Shown: in pieces, positions 1 to 7,576 of the stretch
Numbering within the stretch: the first letter of the stretch is position 1
Layout of the letters: each line of letters begins with the position of its first letter
Source of the DNA: Opitutaceae bacterium
Lineage (GTDB): Bacteria; Verrucomicrobiota; Verrucomicrobiia; Opitutales; Opitutaceae
DNA: 13,803 nucleotides
Reading direction: 5' to 3'
Assembly: GCA_031254955.1 (NCBI GenBank)
Contig: JAIRTK010000033.1
Coordinates: 1 to 13,803 of the forward strand
The notes under the pieces: model-generated
What the model was told of the DNA's origin: nothing
Databases searched by the model: none
Seen by the model: only the letters and a program-made list of their open reading frames with translations
Translations under genes and position numbers: made by a program

Positions 1-146
1 TAGAGCGGCGCCCAGTAGTGGCGGCAGAGTTGCGCGAGGGCGTCGCGCGCGCCGGGCTGCCGCGATTGCGCGGCGGCGTAAACGACGCTCCATTGGGTGG
101 TCGCAAAGACGGCGCCGGTATGGTTATGTGCGGGTTCTGTTTGCAA
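1..146 (-). CDS. ECF-like RNA polymerase sigma factor, N-terminal fragment (partial at left edge)
   Basis: Reading leftward from a TTG at 146-144 gives 48 codons open to the window edge. The peptide contains FATTQWSVVYAA at about residues 14-25 and LCRHYWAPL at 40-48. This matches the start of a sigma-70-like family common in Verrucomicrobiota and Planctomycetota, usually of the form FxTTxWSVVLAA followed by LCxxYWYPLY, which leads into the sigma region 2 helix. The product would bind core RNA polymerase and direct it to a regulon that cannot be named here. An in-frame TAA at 155-153 limits the start to the nine bases beyond, and TTG is the only start-like codon before the conserved motif; no good ribosome-binding site is visible. 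A truncated 5' end is possible. The family call rests on remembered motif similarity over a short peptide. Confidence 0.62.
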   Translation of the reverse strand, partial: MQTEPAHNHTGAVFATTQWSVVYAAAQSRQPGARDALAQLCRHYWAPL

Positions 147-179
147 GGCCTGTTATGATATTAAAACGAGCGGTTGAAG

Positions 180-289
180 TGTCCACAGATTACACAGATT
201 GACACAGATTGAAAACGGATTAAAATAGATTAAAACGGATTAAAACGGATTAAAAAATAATCTGTGCTAATTTGTGTAATCTGTGGACA
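180..289. repeat. Inverted repeat of the ACAGATTACACAGATT type with internal 10-bp tandem repeats
   Basis: Two 31-base arms, 180-210 and 259-289, are reverse complements with 28 of 31 positions matching. Each contains the phrase CACAGATTACACAGATT or its complement. The 48-base centre holds four 10-base units of GATTAAAAYR type (218-257). It is strongly AT-rich against GC-rich neighbours and lies between the sigma-factor gene start and the receptor gene end. It can form a long hairpin. It resembles dispersed intergenic repeats seen in many verrucomicrobial genomes (memory, not searched). The rest of the gene-free stretch 147-541 holds only this element, the next repeat and short AT-rich linkers. 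Confidence 0.8.
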
Positions 290-373
290 GTAAAACCGGG
301 GCAATAATTTGAGCATAAGGAAACGGCAGGGAGGCATCCCTACTGGTTTTTTGTGTTCAAATTATTGTTCCTG

Positions 374-476
374 TTTTTTAATCGCGGAAGCACGGAAGGG
401 CGGAAGCGCTGAAAGGAGGAATGGAATTGGCCTGCTTCCGTGTTTCCGTCCTTCCGCGCTTCCGCGATTAAAAAAA
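374..476. repeat. Inverted repeat of the TTAATCGCGGAAGCACGG type
   Basis: The left arm (374-415) starts with a T-run followed by AATCGCGGAAGCACGGAAGG. The right arm (433-476) is its near reverse complement and ends in CGCGATTAAAAAAA. The loop is short, about 17 bases. The arms are built from GGAAG-rich 8-9 base subrepeats (CGGAAGCA, CGGAAGGG, CGGAAGCG). The T-run precedes the stem and the A-run follows it on both strands, so it is not a classical intrinsic terminator, although a transcript leaving the receptor gene would fold here. Confidence 0.8.
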
Positions 477-541
477 TGGTGTTCTTCATTTCCTTTGTTT
501 CCTTCTGTTCAATAAAAACAAACAGATAAAATTACGCGGCC

Positions 542-3500
542 TCAAAACTCATACCTCACGCTGAACAGGATCGACCAGCGGGTGGCGGCAGGCTCGCCGA
601 CGTAGGAGGACAGCTCCGGCGGAAACGCGCCCCGGGCGAGGTCGGTGTTGGCATTGCTGTAGGTGTATTGGCCGGTGTCCCTGTTATACACAATGTTGGC
701 GGCGGCCTGTTTTTTCGTAAAAAACTGGCTGCTGCCGTGGATCACGCCCCACTTGTCGTTGAGCAGGTTGCCGACGTTTAATATATCGATGCCCAGCTTC
801 AGCTTGTGCCGCCAGCCGGGGAGCTTGACATCCTGATAAAGGCCGAGGTCGAAGAGGTGGACGGAGGGGTAGGTGGCGCTGTTGGCCTGGACGACGGTGC
901 CTTCCTTCAGGCCGTAGCGGTCAACAATCCTGTAAAATGTGTCCTTGGTGGCTTGATTGTCGAAGACGGCTTTCGGGTCGCCGTTGCGATATGGAATATA
1001 GACAAGGTCGTTTTGCGAGACGCCGTCCATATTGACATCGTTGCGGGCCACGATGCTGAACGGCAGGCCGCCGCGGCCTTCGTAGCGGAGCGTCACGGTC
1101 GTGCGGCCCACGGGCAGCAGGTCGAGTTCCTTCTCGATTCGCACCTTGACGCTGTGGCGGATTTCGAGGTCGCCGCGGTGGAGTTCCTCGTCGTTGGGGT
1201 TGAACACCACTTTGTTGCCCCAGAGCGAGCCGGGTGTCGAGGCGTTGCCTTGGACGACTTCCTTCCGGTCGGTGTAGGTGTAGGATGCGGTCCACGACCA
1301 GCCGTCTTTTTTGCGGGGGCGCTCAAGCATGAATATAAACGTGCCGCTCTCGCCCTTGCCGGTGTTGGTGAGTTCCGCGATGCGGGTGTCAAACGCGGAG
1401 GAGACGCGGGCGGTGCCGCCGCCGGGCACGCCGCCGTTGTAGGTGCCGGCATATAAGGCGCGGCCATCGGAGGCGGTGGCGGTCTGCCTGAGATTTATAT
1501 TTCTGAAATGAACGTCGTCCTTGACCCAGGATTTTTCCCATTCGATCGTGGCTTTGATGTCCCAGAGGCCGATTTCGCGTTCGATGGCGATGTTGCCTTT
1601 CCACTGGGAGGGCAGCCGGAAGCCGGGGTTCATAAAGGCGACGGACTGCACGGACGGGAGGCTGCCCTGTCCCGCCAGTTGATTATACGGGTCGGCGGAG
1701 ATCTTGGGCGCCGGGGGCGAGCCGGAAACGTTGGTGCCCGCTTCGTAGTTTGTATAATTCATGCCGGTGTTGCCGTAGCTGTTGGAGAGCCAGACGCGGG
1801 GCATTCCGCCGTGGAACAGGCCGGCGCCGCCGCGCACGAGGGTGCGGAGTCTGCCGTCGTTTATCTTGGGCCGCCAGTTGAAGCCGGCGCGGGGCTGGAC
1901 GAGGGTTTTGCCGTCGTAGGTGGAGTCGTTGCGCGCGTGGAAGGTGTTATAAAATGCCTGGTTGAACGGCACGTCGTCGCCGATGAGGGCGGTGTCGAGG
2001 CGCAGGCCCATGTCCACCTGGAACCGGGGGTGGATGCGCCACACGTCGCGGACAAAGACGCCGAGCTTGCCTTCGGTGAACTCGGCGGCGGGATTCACTC
2101 CGGGGAAGGCCGCGCGGTATCTGTATCTGTAGTAATTAATGGAACCGTCGTTCACGCCGGAGCCGGGGGCTGCGATGGACAGGAATTGTTCGAGATTCGC
2201 AAATTCATAGCTGCCGTAGGCGTGCTGCATATAAACATTATAGACATCGCTGGTCTCGAATTGCACGCCGGCGTGCAGCGTGTGCGTCGCGCCGAGCTGG
2301 TAGGAGTTGTATACTTCGGCCGTGGTGCTTTCCACTTCAAGCTCGTTGGCGTGGTAGCTGTAGTCCACGCCCAGGGTGACATAGGCCGTGTTGGACGAGC
2401 CGGGCACCGGGACATCGCGGATTTGCAGCCAGGGCTGTCTGGCGCGGAGGTCGGGTTTTTGCGCGTAGTGGCTGCGCGACACGGCGATTTCGGTGTTCCA
2501 TTTGTCAGTCCACCGGCTGACGAGCTGGGCCGCGAGGGAGTCGTTTTTCTTGGTCAGTTCATACCAGGTGTTGGAGAACGAGAAGTTGTTGACGCCGGAG
2601 CCGGAGCCAAATCCGGGGAACCGGGGCTGGCTGGAATCCGAGCCGCGGTAGGTGGCCGAGAGGCGGTGGCCGGCGTTGATTTGCCAGTCAATTTTGAAAA
2701 AGAGGTTGCTGTCCTTGTCCTTGATGGTCTTTCCGGGCGAGCGGGCGTCGCCGGGGTTGAAGCCGAGGTTTTCGGCGGCTTCCTTGATTTGCCGGATGGT
2801 GTCGGGGGCCGCCCAGGCGCCGGGGTTTGAGGCGTCGCGGTCGGCGTCCACTTTTTCATAGGAGGCGAAGAAGAACAGTTTTCGGGGGATGAGCGGGCCG
2901 CCGAGGCTGGCGCCGAAGGTTTGCTCCTTGAAGGTGGTGAGCGGCTTTTTCTCGCCGTCGATGCGTTCGCCGACGAGGTCGCGGTTGCGGAAGGTGTAAT
3001 AGAGCGAGCCGTGGATGGCGTTGCCGCCGCTCTTGGTGATGCTGTTGAGGAAGGCGCCGATGGCGTTGCCTTTGCGCACGTCGTAGGGCGAGGCGCTGAT
3101 GGCGACGGCTTCGATGGCCTCGACGGGGATGGGGTTGCGCTCGGCGGCGGTGTTGTTGCCGTTGAGTCCGAACGGGTCGGAGGCGCTGACGCCGTCAACC
3201 ATGATGGAGTTGTAGCGGTTGTTGAGGGCGTTGACGGAAATGGATTTGGCGGAGGGGTCGCGGTTGTAGATGATGCGCGGGTCGGAGGCGGCGAGGCTGT
3301 TGATGGAGCGGTCGCCGGTGATCGTGTTTTCAATGTCGCGGCGGCTCAAATAAGTGCCTTTGTCGGTCGCGGCGGGGTCGAAGAGCGGGCTGGCGGCGTC
3401 GGCGACGACGGAGAAGGTTTCCAGATAAACGATGTCGGAAGGGCGCATGGCGACGGTCACGCTGGCGCCGGACTCCACGGCGAGGTGCACGCCTTTGAGT

Positions 3501-3793
3501 TCGACCGCGTGGTAGCCGGACGCTTCCGCGAGGACGGTGTAGGGGCCGCCCGGTCGCAAACCGCGGCTGGCATAGGAGCCGTCCGGCGCGGACACGGCGT
3601 GCGTCACGGTGGCGGTCGGCTCGTGGGTGATTTTGACCCGTGCCCCGCCGACGGGCCGGCCATCCTCGGCCCGGACGATGCCGGAGAGCGGCGCGGTGTT
3701 GATGGCTTGGGCTTGGGCCGGGACGGCGAGGCCGAGGGCCGCAACGGTCGCGCTCAGGAGCAGGCGGCTCAAGTGTGTGATGGTCGATGGCAT
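542..3793 (-). CDS. TonB-dependent outer-membrane receptor, Oar type (carboxypeptidase-regulatory domain + plug + beta-barrel)
   Basis: The 1083-residue product is an outer-membrane, TonB-energised transporter-like protein; its substrate is not evident. Residues 1-30 are a signal peptide with a hydrophobic stretch and an AQAQA cleavage region. Residues about 36-117 form a carboxypeptidase-regulatory Ig-like fold (SGIVRAEDGRPVGGARVKI ... DGSYASRGLRPGGPYTV). Residues 145-260 are the plug, with NRYNSIMVDGVSASDP and GNAIGAFLNSITKSGGN. The rest is barrel, including GASLGGPLIPRKLFFFASYE, ending in SVRYEF with the terminal Phe expected of barrel proteins. Length and domain order fit the Oar-like subgroup. 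The ATG at 3793 is chosen because it starts directly at the signal peptide; an upstream in-frame TTG at 3853 adds 20 residues that spoil it. No Shine-Dalgarno sequence is evident. The gene is transcribed away from the nuo operon. Confidence 0.93.
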   Translation of the reverse strand: MPSTITHLSRLLLSATVAALGLAVPAQAQAINTAPLSGIVRAEDGRPVGGARVKITHEPTATVTHAVSAPDGSYASRGLRPGGPYTVLAEASGYHAVELKGVHLAVESGASVTVAMRPSDIVYLETFSVVADAASPLFDPAATDKGTYLSRRDIENTITGDRSINSLAASDPRIIYNRDPSAKSISVNALNNRYNSIMVDGVSASDPFGLNGNNTAAERNPIPVEAIEAVAISASPYDVRKGNAIGAFLNSITKSGGNAIHGSLYYTFRNRDLVGERIDGEKKPLTTFKEQTFGASLGGPLIPRKLFFFASYEKVDADRDASNPGAWAAPDTIRQIKEAAENLGFNPGDARSPGKTIKDKDSNLFFKIDWQINAGHRLSATYRGSDSSQPRFPGFGSGSGVNNFSFSNTWYELTKKNDSLAAQLVSRWTDKWNTEIAVSRSHYAQKPDLRARQPWLQIRDVPVPGSSNTAYVTLGVDYSYHANELEVESTTAEVYNSYQLGATHTLHAGVQFETSDVYNVYMQHAYGSYEFANLEQFLSIAAPGSGVNDGSINYYRYRYRAAFPGVNPAAEFTEGKLGVFVRDVWRIHPRFQVDMGLRLDTALIGDDVPFNQAFYNTFHARNDSTYDGKTLVQPRAGFNWRPKINDGRLRTLVRGGAGLFHGGMPRVWLSNSYGNTGMNYTNYEAGTNVSGSPPAPKISADPYNQLAGQGSLPSVQSVAFMNPGFRLPSQWKGNIAIEREIGLWDIKATIEWEKSWVKDDVHFRNINLRQTATASDGRALYAGTYNGGVPGGGTARVSSAFDTRIAELTNTGKGESGTFIFMLERPRKKDGWSWTASYTYTDRKEVVQGNASTPGSLWGNKVVFNPNDEELHRGDLEIRHSVKVRIEKELDLLPVGRTTVTLRYEGRGGLPFSIVARNDVNMDGVSQNDLVYIPYRNGDPKAVFDNQATKDTFYRIVDRYGLKEGTVVQANSATYPSVHLFDLGLYQDVKLPGWRHKLKLGIDILNVGNLLNDKWGVIHGSSQFFTKKQAAANIVYNRDTGQYTYSNANTDLARGAFPPELSSYVGEPAATRWSILFSVRYEF

Positions 3794-4329
3794 GGGCTGG
3801 TGGCTTTGGAGGAACAATCCCCGGTCGGGCCGCCAGTCAGCGGGCCATCCCAAGAGGCATTGTTAAAACAGGTGTAAATGTTCGCATGATTAATTGTTGT
3901 CAAAAAATTTATTAACTGATGCCACGCGGCGGAAGCGCCCCAAAGCGAGGTCACGCGCCCAGACGCTTTCCGGCACATTTTAGGCGATAAGCACTCAAGT
4001 CTGCCGCCCTTCCTCCCCTTCACGGGGAGGGCTGAAAATGCAAACCACTATCGTCCTTTGGAGGGCTTGGTTCAGTCACCTCGCGTAACGTCAGCCAGAA
4101 GTTTTCATTGAAGCCAAAAGGGCTGCTTATTGACAAAAACGGGATACCACGAGGTGCCGGGTGGCAGGGGAAAATGAGGCTGGATGGAGGGGGTTGCGTG
4201 ATGACTGCTCATAAATTGTCCTCACGGGTCAATAAATGAACACTTTTAACCAATAAACAGCACTGCTTCCGCATTGCCGGGCATCGAGTATGCTTGTTAG
4301 CTGGGAGGCTTCATATCCATTTCGTCCTT
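3794..4329. other. Divergent intergenic region between receptor and nuoA
   Basis: No convincing gene is present in these 536 bases. The receptor-proximal part (3855-3920) is AT-rich and carries a possible minus-strand promoter. A 7-bp GC stem with a 5-base loop (4012-4030, CCTCCCC / GGGGAGG) has no T-tract on either side. A TTGACA lies at 4130-4135 on the plus strand but has no plausible -10 box at 16-18 bases, so no nuo promoter could be placed. The operon promoter should nevertheless lie here. Confidence 0.6.
3875..3903 (-). promoter_or_regulatory. Possible promoter of the TonB receptor gene
   Basis: On the minus strand a perfect TTGACA (3903-3898) is followed after 17 bases by CATTTA (3880-3875), a weak -10 match. 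Transcription from here would leave a leader of about 75 bases before the ATG at 3793. The -35 box and the AT-rich setting are favourable; the -10 box is poor. Confidence 0.25.
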
Positions 4330-4704
4330 ATGCCTTCCGCTCATCCTTATGCTTTTCTCGCCTTGTTCGCGGCCATCGCGGCGGCGTTTCCTTTTGCCTT
4401 GCTTTTGGTTGCGCGGATATGGTTCAGGCTCTTCCAGCCACCGAAACCCAATCCGGTCAAAAACAGCGTTTACGAGTGCGGACTCGAATCGACCGACATC
4501 CAGCGCGTGCGCTTCAAGGCGCATTATTACCTCTATGCCATCCTGTTCCTGATTTTTGACGTGGAGGTTCTGTTTCTCCTGCCCTTCGCGGTCGCGTTTA
4601 CCGGCCTGCCGGCTGGCGCGTTGCTGGCGATGCTGGTGTTCATTTTGTTGCTGGCCGAGGGACTCGTCTGGGCGTGGCGGCGCGGGCATCTCGAATGGAA
4701 GTAA
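4330..4704 (+). CDS. nuoA: NADH-quinone oxidoreductase subunit A
   Basis: NuoA is a small membrane subunit of complex I at the junction of membrane and peripheral arms. The 124-residue product has three hydrophobic segments (about residues 8-30, 63-82 and 90-114). It carries the family signature NSVYECGLE in the loop, including the conserved Cys, followed by RFKAHYYLYAILFLIFDVE, which is highly typical. The ATG at 4330 gives normal family length. A TTG at 4294 in the same frame would add 12 residues with no known counterpart. A GGGAGG at 4303-4308 is too far upstream to serve the ATG. It is the first gene of the cluster and ends 21 bases before nuoB. Confidence 0.95.
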   Translation: MPSAHPYAFLALFAAIAAAFPFALLLVARIWFRLFQPPKPNPVKNSVYECGLESTDIQRVRFKAHYYLYAILFLIFDVEVLFLLPFAVAFTGLPAGALLAMLVFILLLAEGLVWAWRRGHLEWK

Positions 4705-4725
4705 CCGACTGGCAACCTTTATCTT

Positions 4726-5430
4726 ATGAGCACCTGCACCTCTTCCGGCCTGGCCCCCGCATCCGCCGAATCCGCCCCGCCCGCTCCGGCGTCGTTGCCG
4801 GGGGGAATCTCGCGCGAGGAGCGCGAGTCGTTTCGCCGGCAGGGCATCCTGCTGACCAGTTTCAACGAAATCTACAACTGGGGCCGCGCCAACTCCATCT
4901 GGCCGCTCCAGTTCGGCCTCGCCTGCTGCGCCATCGAGATGATCGCGGTGGCGGCGGCGCGCTTCGACATCGCGCGTTTCGGCGCCGAGATTTTCCGCGC
5001 CTCGCCGCGCCAGGCCGACCTCATGATCGTGTCGGGCACCGTCACCAAAAAAATGGCTCCGCAAGTCGTGCGCATCTGGAACCAGATGGGCGAGCCGAAA
5101 TACTGCATCGCGATGGGCGCATGCTCGATTTCCGGCGGCCCCTTCAAGCAGGGCTACAACGTGCTGAAAGGCGTTGACCGCTACATCCCCGTGGACGTTT
5201 ACGTCCCCGGCTGCCCGCCGCGCCCCGAGGCGCTCCTCAACGGGTTGATGGAGGTGCAGAAAAAAATCAAGGCCGAGCGCCTCACCGGCCCCGGCGCCCC
5301 GCGCCACCTGCGCAACGACCTCCCCTGCGAATGGCCCGTCCCCGCCTACGGCGGACACGACCTCGTCCCGCCTAAAAACGATTCGATCTGGCGTCCGGCC
5401 CCCCCGTTGGCGCGCGCCGACAAACCCTGA
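4726..5430 (+). CDS. nuoB: NADH-quinone oxidoreductase subunit B (N2 iron-sulfur cluster)
   Basis: NuoB holds the terminal [4Fe-4S] cluster N2, which reduces quinone at the interface with NuoD and NuoH. The product is 234 residues. Cluster ligands are visible as the tandem Cys67-Cys68 in [10 protein letters not shown], Cys133 in MGACSISGG and Cys163 in [12 protein letters not shown], all in the family order. Other strong motifs are [18 protein letters not shown] and [14 protein letters not shown]. The first 25 or so residues are an Ala/Pro/Ser-rich extension before the conserved region. The C-terminal 45 residues are Pro-rich and less conserved. The gene sits 21 bases after nuoA and 13 bases before nuoC, as expected for one transcript. 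No Shine-Dalgarno sequence is seen. Confidence 0.97.
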   Translation: MSTCTSSGLAPASAESAPPAPASLPGGISREERESFRRQGILLTSFNEIYNWGRANSIWPLQFGLACCAIEMIAVAAARFDIARFGAEIFRASPRQADLMIVSGTVTKKMAPQVVRIWNQMGEPKYCIAMGACSISGGPFKQGYNVLKGVDRYIPVDVYVPGCPPRPEALLNGLMEVQKKIKAERLTGPGAPRHLRNDLPCEWPVPAYGGHDLVPPKNDSIWRPAPPLARADKP

Positions 5431-5443
5431 ACAACCCTTTCTC

Positions 5444-6220
5444 GTGGAAACCATTGAGCAACTTCGCGACCGGCTCGTCGCGGCCTTCCCGGCCCCGGAT
5501 GCCGTCACCCTCGTCACCAACCCCGGCCCCGCCGCGCAACACTCCCTGCTTCTCGCCCATGCCCAAGCCCGCGAGATCGCCCGCTTCCTGCGCGACGACC
5601 CCGCGCTCCGCCTCGATTTCTGCTCCAACGTCAGCGGCATCGACTGGCCCGACAAGGAAGTCACCGAGACCGTGAACATCACCACGCCCGACCCCGCCGG
5701 CGGCCCGGCCAAAATCACCGAGCAAAAAACCAAACGCCTCCAGCCCGGCCATCTCGAAGTCGTTTACCACCTCTACTCCATGACGCTCAAAACCACCGCG
5801 CCCGTCGTCCTCCGCCTCCGCACCGCCAACCGCGACGACTCCGTGACCGTGCCCTCGCTCACCCCGGTCTGGCGCTCCTGCGAATTTCAGGAACGCGAAA
5901 TCTTCGACCTCTTCGGCGTCCGCTTCGAAGGCCACCCCGATCTCCGCCGCATCCTCATGTGGGACGAATTCGAGGACCACCCCATGCGCAAAGACTACGT
6001 TTCCCCCGACGACTACGAATGGGAACCCACCCCGCACGACGACGTGCTGACCCGCGCGAAAACGCACTACCCCGCCGCCGCCACCTCGCCCGCCGCTACC
6101 TCGCCCGCTGCTGCCGCGCCCGCCACCGCCGCACCAGCCGACACTGCCGCTGCGCCAGTCACCGCCGCCGCCGCCGCGCCAGCCGCCGCCGCCACGCCCA
6201 ACCCGGAGGCCGCCAAATGA
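5444..6220 (+). CDS. nuoC: NADH-quinone oxidoreductase subunit C (30-kDa) with Ala/Pro-rich tail
   Basis: NuoC is a peripheral-arm scaffold subunit that packs on NuoD and NuoB. The GTG at 5444 is the start and gives 258 residues. The 30-kDa subunit signature lies at residues 150-171 (EREIFDLFGVRFEGHPDLRR), followed by LMWDEFEDHPMRKDY, which normally closes the domain. Residues about 209-258 are a low-complexity tail of Ala, Pro and Thr (AAATSPAATSPAAAAPATAA and onward), not part of the usual fold and probably disordered. The stop overlaps the nuoD start in ATGA, so the two are likely translationally coupled. NuoC is separate here, not fused to NuoD as in enterobacteria. Confidence 0.96.
   Translation: METIEQLRDRLVAAFPAPDAVTLVTNPGPAAQHSLLLAHAQAREIARFLRDDPALRLDFCSNVSGIDWPDKEVTETVNITTPDPAGGPAKITEQKTKRLQPGHLEVVYHLYSMTLKTTAPVVLRLRTANRDDSVTVPSLTPVWRSCEFQEREIFDLFGVRFEGHPDLRRILMWDEFEDHPMRKDYVSPDDYEWEPTPHDDVLTRAKTHYPAAATSPAATSPAAAAPATAAPADTAAAPVTAAAAAPAAAATPNPEAAK
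6205..6209 (+). promoter_or_regulatory. Ribosome-binding site that fixes the nuoD start
   Basis: GGAGG stands seven bases before the ATG at 6217, inside the last codons of nuoC. It is one of the few clear Shine-Dalgarno matches in the window. It supports the short nuoD start over the long upstream open frame, which overlaps nuoC by about 260 bases. Confidence 0.7.
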
Positions 6221-7425
6221 CCCCCGACACCCTCACTCCCGGCACCCTCACCCCCGGCACATTTCCGCCCGGCACATTCCCGCCCGACGCCACCACCGTC
6301 CGCGCCGTCCACGACGACTTCCACGGCGACCTCCTCGAAGTCTCGATGGGGCCGCACCACCCCTCGACCCACGGCGTCTTCCGCATGAACGTCGTCCTCG
6401 ACGGCGAAATCATCGTCAAACTCCAGCCCGTTTTCGGCTACCTCCACCGCAACCACGAAAAACTGGCCGAAAACATCTCCTACCTCGCCAGCATCCCCTA
6501 CACCGACCGCCTCGACTACCTCGCCTCCCTCACCAACAACTGGGCCTACGTCATCGCCGTCGAAAAACTCGCCAGCCTCACCGTCCCCGAACGCGGCGAA
6601 TACGTCCGCGTCATCGTCGGCGAACTCGCCCGCCTCATCAACCACTGCTGCCTCGTCGGCTTCCTCCTCAACGACCTCGGCACCTCCTTCACCCCCCTGC
6701 TCTACTCCCTGCGCGAACGCGAACGCATGCTCGACCTCGTCGAGGAACTCACCGGCTCCCGCATGATGTGCAACTACATGCGCTTCGGCGGCGTCCGCGT
6801 CGATCCCTCGCCCGACTGGCTCGCCCGCCTGAAAACCTACCTTGAAGGCGACTTCCCAAAATTCCTCGCCGAACAGGACGCCCTCCTCACCGGCAACGAA
6901 ATCCTCCTCGCCCGCACCCAAGGCGCCGGCATCCTCAAACCCGACCTCGCCATCAACGCCGGCATCACCGGCCCCATGCTCCGCGCCTCCGGCGTGGACT
7001 ACGACATCCGCAAAGTCGAACGCTACTCCATCTACGACCGCTTCGACTTCCGCGTCCCCCTCGGCGACCACGGCGACACCTACGACCGCTACATGATGCG
7101 CATGCTCGAAATGCACGAGTCGCTCAAAATCCTCCGCCAAGCCCTCCGCGACATCCCCGCCGGCCCCGCCACCGACCCCAAGGCCAAATCCCGCGGCCTC
7201 CGCCCCAAGCCCGGCGAAGCCTACGGCCGCATCGAGGCCCCCAAAGGCGAACTCGGCTTCTACCTCATCAGCGACGGCAGCCCGCAACCCTACCGCTACC
7301 GCATCCGCCCGCCCTCCTTCATCAACCTCACCATCCTCGAAGACATGTGCCTCGGCCAGACCGTCGCCGACGCCGTCATCACCCTCGGCAGCGTGGACAT
7401 CGTCCTCGGCGAAGTGGACCGCTGA
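6217..7425 (+). CDS. nuoD: NADH-quinone oxidoreductase subunit D (49-kDa, quinone site)
   Basis: NuoD forms much of the quinone-reduction pocket with NuoB. The product is 402 residues, a normal length for an unfused NuoD. The quinone-site His is His52 in MGPHHPSTHGV and the Tyr is Tyr101 in YTDRLDYLA. Other family blocks are GYLHRNHEKLAE (74-85), MRFGGVR (188-194), VDYDIRKVERYSIYDRFDF (260-278), GELGFYLISDG (344-354), RPPSFINL (364-371) and the terminal GEVDR. The first 24 residues are an unusual Thr/Pro/Gly run made of repeated pentapeptides. The start is set by the ATGA overlap with nuoC and a GGAGG seven bases upstream. nuoE, nuoF and nuoG, which often follow nuoD, are absent; nuoI comes next after 151 bases. 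Confidence 0.97.
   Translation: MTPDTLTPGTLTPGTFPPGTFPPDATTVRAVHDDFHGDLLEVSMGPHHPSTHGVFRMNVVLDGEIIVKLQPVFGYLHRNHEKLAENISYLASIPYTDRLDYLASLTNNWAYVIAVEKLASLTVPERGEYVRVIVGELARLINHCCLVGFLLNDLGTSFTPLLYSLRERERMLDLVEELTGSRMMCNYMRFGGVRVDPSPDWLARLKTYLEGDFPKFLAEQDALLTGNEILLARTQGAGILKPDLAINAGITGPMLRASGVDYDIRKVERYSIYDRFDFRVPLGDHGDTYDRYMMRMLEMHESLKILRQALRDIPAGPATDPKAKSRGLRPKPGEAYGRIEAPKGELGFYLISDGSPQPYRYRIRPPSFINLTILEDMCLGQTVADAVITLGSVDIVLGEVDR
6220..6279 (+). repeat. 15-bp tandem repeat encoding the NuoD N-terminus
   Basis: Four in-frame 15-base units encode TPDTL, TPGTL, TPGTF and PPGTF, followed by a partial unit PPDA. Units differ by a few substitutions, mainly ACCCTC versus ACATTT/C. The repeat begins immediately after the start codon and ends before the conserved domain. 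Confidence 0.8.
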
Positions 7426-7427
7426 AC

Positions 7428-7568
7428 AAAATTAGAAAGTAGAATTTAGAAATTAGAAAAAACTAATGCCCTCCCAAATTATAACCCCCCCGTCACCCGC
7501 CAGCATCACCGCTTCCGCCCGCGCAGCGTTCTGCCTTTTTCTAATTCCTAATTTTTAATTTTTAATTT
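7428..7568. repeat. Inverted-repeat element filling the nuoD-nuoI gap
   Basis: The left arm (7428-7460, AAATTAGAAAGTAGAATTTA...) and the right arm (7536-7568, ...CTAATTTTTAATTTTTAATTT) are imperfect reverse complements, about 33 bases each. They flank a GC-rich core of about 75 bases. The element occupies almost the whole spacer and ends eight bases before the nuoI ATG. A miniature mobile element or a structured mRNA linker is plausible. No coding potential is seen. Confidence 0.65.
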
Positions 7569-7576
7569 CACCCACC

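Noticed and set aside
374..476. Intrinsic terminator for the receptor gene
   Set aside because: The T-run is on the 5' side of the stem and an A-run on the 3' side on both strands, so there is no U-tract after the hairpin.
309..515. 68-codon open frame on the plus strand
   Set aside because: It runs through the 374-476 inverted repeat, has no recognisable domain and no ribosome-binding site.
3794..3853. TTG start for the TonB receptor at 3853
   Set aside because: It adds 20 residues ahead of a well-formed signal peptide that starts at its own ATG (3793).
4012..4030. GC-rich hairpin upstream of nuoA as a terminator
   Set aside because: It has no T-tract and no gene ends nearby; both flanking genes start away from it.
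4130..4135. TTGACA as the -35 box of a nuo promoter
   Set aside because: Sequences 16-18 bases downstream are GC-rich and do not resemble a -10 box.
5959..6216. Upstream extension of the nuoD frame
   Set aside because: It lies within nuoC, encodes Arg-rich low-complexity sequence, and a GGAGG precedes the ATG at 6217.
6067..7287. Long minus-strand open frame opposite nuoD, and similar antisense frames opposite nuoB, nuoC, nuoH, nuoJ and the receptor
   Set aside because: These arise from the strong C-ending codon bias of the real genes, and their products are low-complexity Ala/Gly/Val/Glu strings.
7426..7576. Remnants of nuoE, nuoF or nuoG in the nuoD-nuoI gap
   Set aside because: The gap is only 151 bases and is filled by an inverted repeat; no Cys-rich or flavin-binding motif appears in any frame.
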